In this document: one piece after another, positions 6,449 to 7,030 of the stretch
How the letters are laid out: the number at the start of each line of letters is the position of its first letter
Position numbering within the stretch: the stretch's first letter is position 1
Source: Proteiniphilum sp.
GTDB taxonomy: Bacteria > Bacteroidota > Bacteroidia > Bacteroidales > Dysgonomonadaceae
Assembly: GCA_012728465.1 (NCBI GenBank)
Contig: JAAYFB010000023.1
Location: 1 to 7,030 of the forward strand
Length of the DNA stretch: 7,030 nucleotides
Direction: 5' to 3'
The notes under the pieces: generated by a model
What the model saw: the letters and a program-made list of their open reading frames with translations, nothing else
Database searches by the model: none
What the model was told of the DNA's origin: nothing
Made by a program: the position numbers and the translations under genes

Positions 6449-7030
6449 TTAATCTTCCCAATCTAAAATTCTTTTTTCTCTGTCCAGTTTCCTAATATCA
6501 CTTACCTCTTGTGTTACTTCAAGCACACCTTTGTATTCATTATTATCATCTCTAATTGCAAAGTATTGAATATATACACTTTTGCCATTACTCATGTTTA
6601 TCCAAAAGTTAGCATTATCTTTTCTCCCTTCTCTGAACGATTTAATGATCTTTTCGACAATGTGAACGCTTTCGTGAGGGTGGCAGTTATGTACATCTCG
6701 TCCTATTATAGCATTGCTACGGTGGAATATTCTATCCTTTGGCGTAGAGAAAAAGCGAACCTTGTCATTTTCATCTACAAATGTTATATCTACAGGAAGA
6801 TGATTGAATAGTAGTATGATTTGTTCTACTGATAAAAAACCGCTTCTTAGGTTTATACCATTATTGTAATTGCTTCGGATTGGATTTATTGCATTTTCTC
6901 TTTTTGCAGGATTGTAAAATGGAAGTCCCGACTCTATACTCTCGTTCCATAGTGCATTTATTAGATTAGCATCTATATTTTTTTCGATGTATGGGTATAG
7001 TAGTTTTTCTTCTCTAAAAACCATTGCATG
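6449..7030 (-). CDS. Hemerythrin-like / PAS domain protein (DUF438-type), 5'-truncated by the window
   Basis: C-terminal 193 residues; the frame is open through the window end (H-A precede the ATG at 7024), so the true start lies outside. Numbered from that ATG, the first residues (FREEKLLYPYIEK, 3-15, with a histidine just upstream) fit the last helices of a hemerythrin-like HHE domain, whose His and Glu residues bind a di-iron or similar metal site. After a linker, a PAS domain of the PAS_10 type runs from about 63 to 175: it begins SVEQIILLFNHLPVDITFVD and includes GRDVHNCHPHESVHIVEKII (108-127), FWINM and FAIRDD. The protein ends RILDWED, typical of the DUF438/hemerythrin/PAS family. No kinase or DNA-binding output domain follows. 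A role in sensing oxygen, NO or redox state is inferred from the architecture, not proven. It lies upstream of the ligase gene in the same direction, 180 nt apart. Confidence 0.85.
   Translation of the reverse strand, partial: HAMVFREEKLLYPYIEKNIDANLINALWNESIESGLPFYNPAKRENAINPIRSNYNNGINLRSGFLSVEQIILLFNHLPVDITFVDENDKVRFFSTPKDRIFHRSNAIIGRDVHNCHPHESVHIVEKIIKSFREGRKDNANFWINMSNGKSVYIQYFAIRDDNNEYKGVLEVTQEVSDIRKLDREKRILDWED

Overview
This is an ordinary AT-rich chromosomal stretch, most likely from a member of the Bacteroidota (order Bacteroidales). The main evidence is a near-ideal Bacteroidota promoter (TTTG, 19 nt, TAAATTTG) in front of the second gene. Start codons lack Shine-Dalgarno sequences and sit behind A/T-rich leaders. 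The proteins also have Bacteroidales-like architecture: an M23 peptidase with a long C-terminal part, a FAA1-type acyl-CoA ligase, and a hemerythrin/PAS (DUF438-type) protein. The genus cannot be fixed from the sequence alone.

Layout. (1) Positions 2-1111, plus strand: the 3' portion of a P1B-type metal-exporting ATPase, cut by the window start; its SPC and HEGST motifs place it in the P1B-4 (Co/Fe-type) group. (2) 1112-1270: intergenic, with a weak hairpin and then a strong promoter. (3) 1271-2959, plus: a secreted M23 zinc metallopeptidase with intact catalytic residues. (4) 2960-3075: convergent intergenic with a perfect 11-bp inverted repeat, a likely shared terminator. (5) 3076-4251, minus: nicotinate phosphoribosyltransferase (pncB). 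(6) 4252-4381: a hairpin and a weak candidate pncB promoter that overlap each other. (7) 4382-6268, minus: long-chain acyl-CoA synthetase. (8) 6269-6448: a 180-nt gap with a possible 32-codon ORF and a GC-richer hairpin. (9) 6449-7030, minus: the C-terminal part of a hemerythrin-like/PAS protein, cut by the window end.

The genes do not form one obvious pathway. Metal export, cell-wall hydrolysis, NAD salvage, fatty-acid activation and a probable redox or gas sensor are separate housekeeping or envelope functions. The PAS protein and the acyl-CoA ligase lie in the same direction and could be cotranscribed, but a 180-nt gap weakens that. I found no mobile element, CRISPR array, tRNA or rRNA, and no convincing undescribed system. 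The least explained piece is the gap at 6269-6448.
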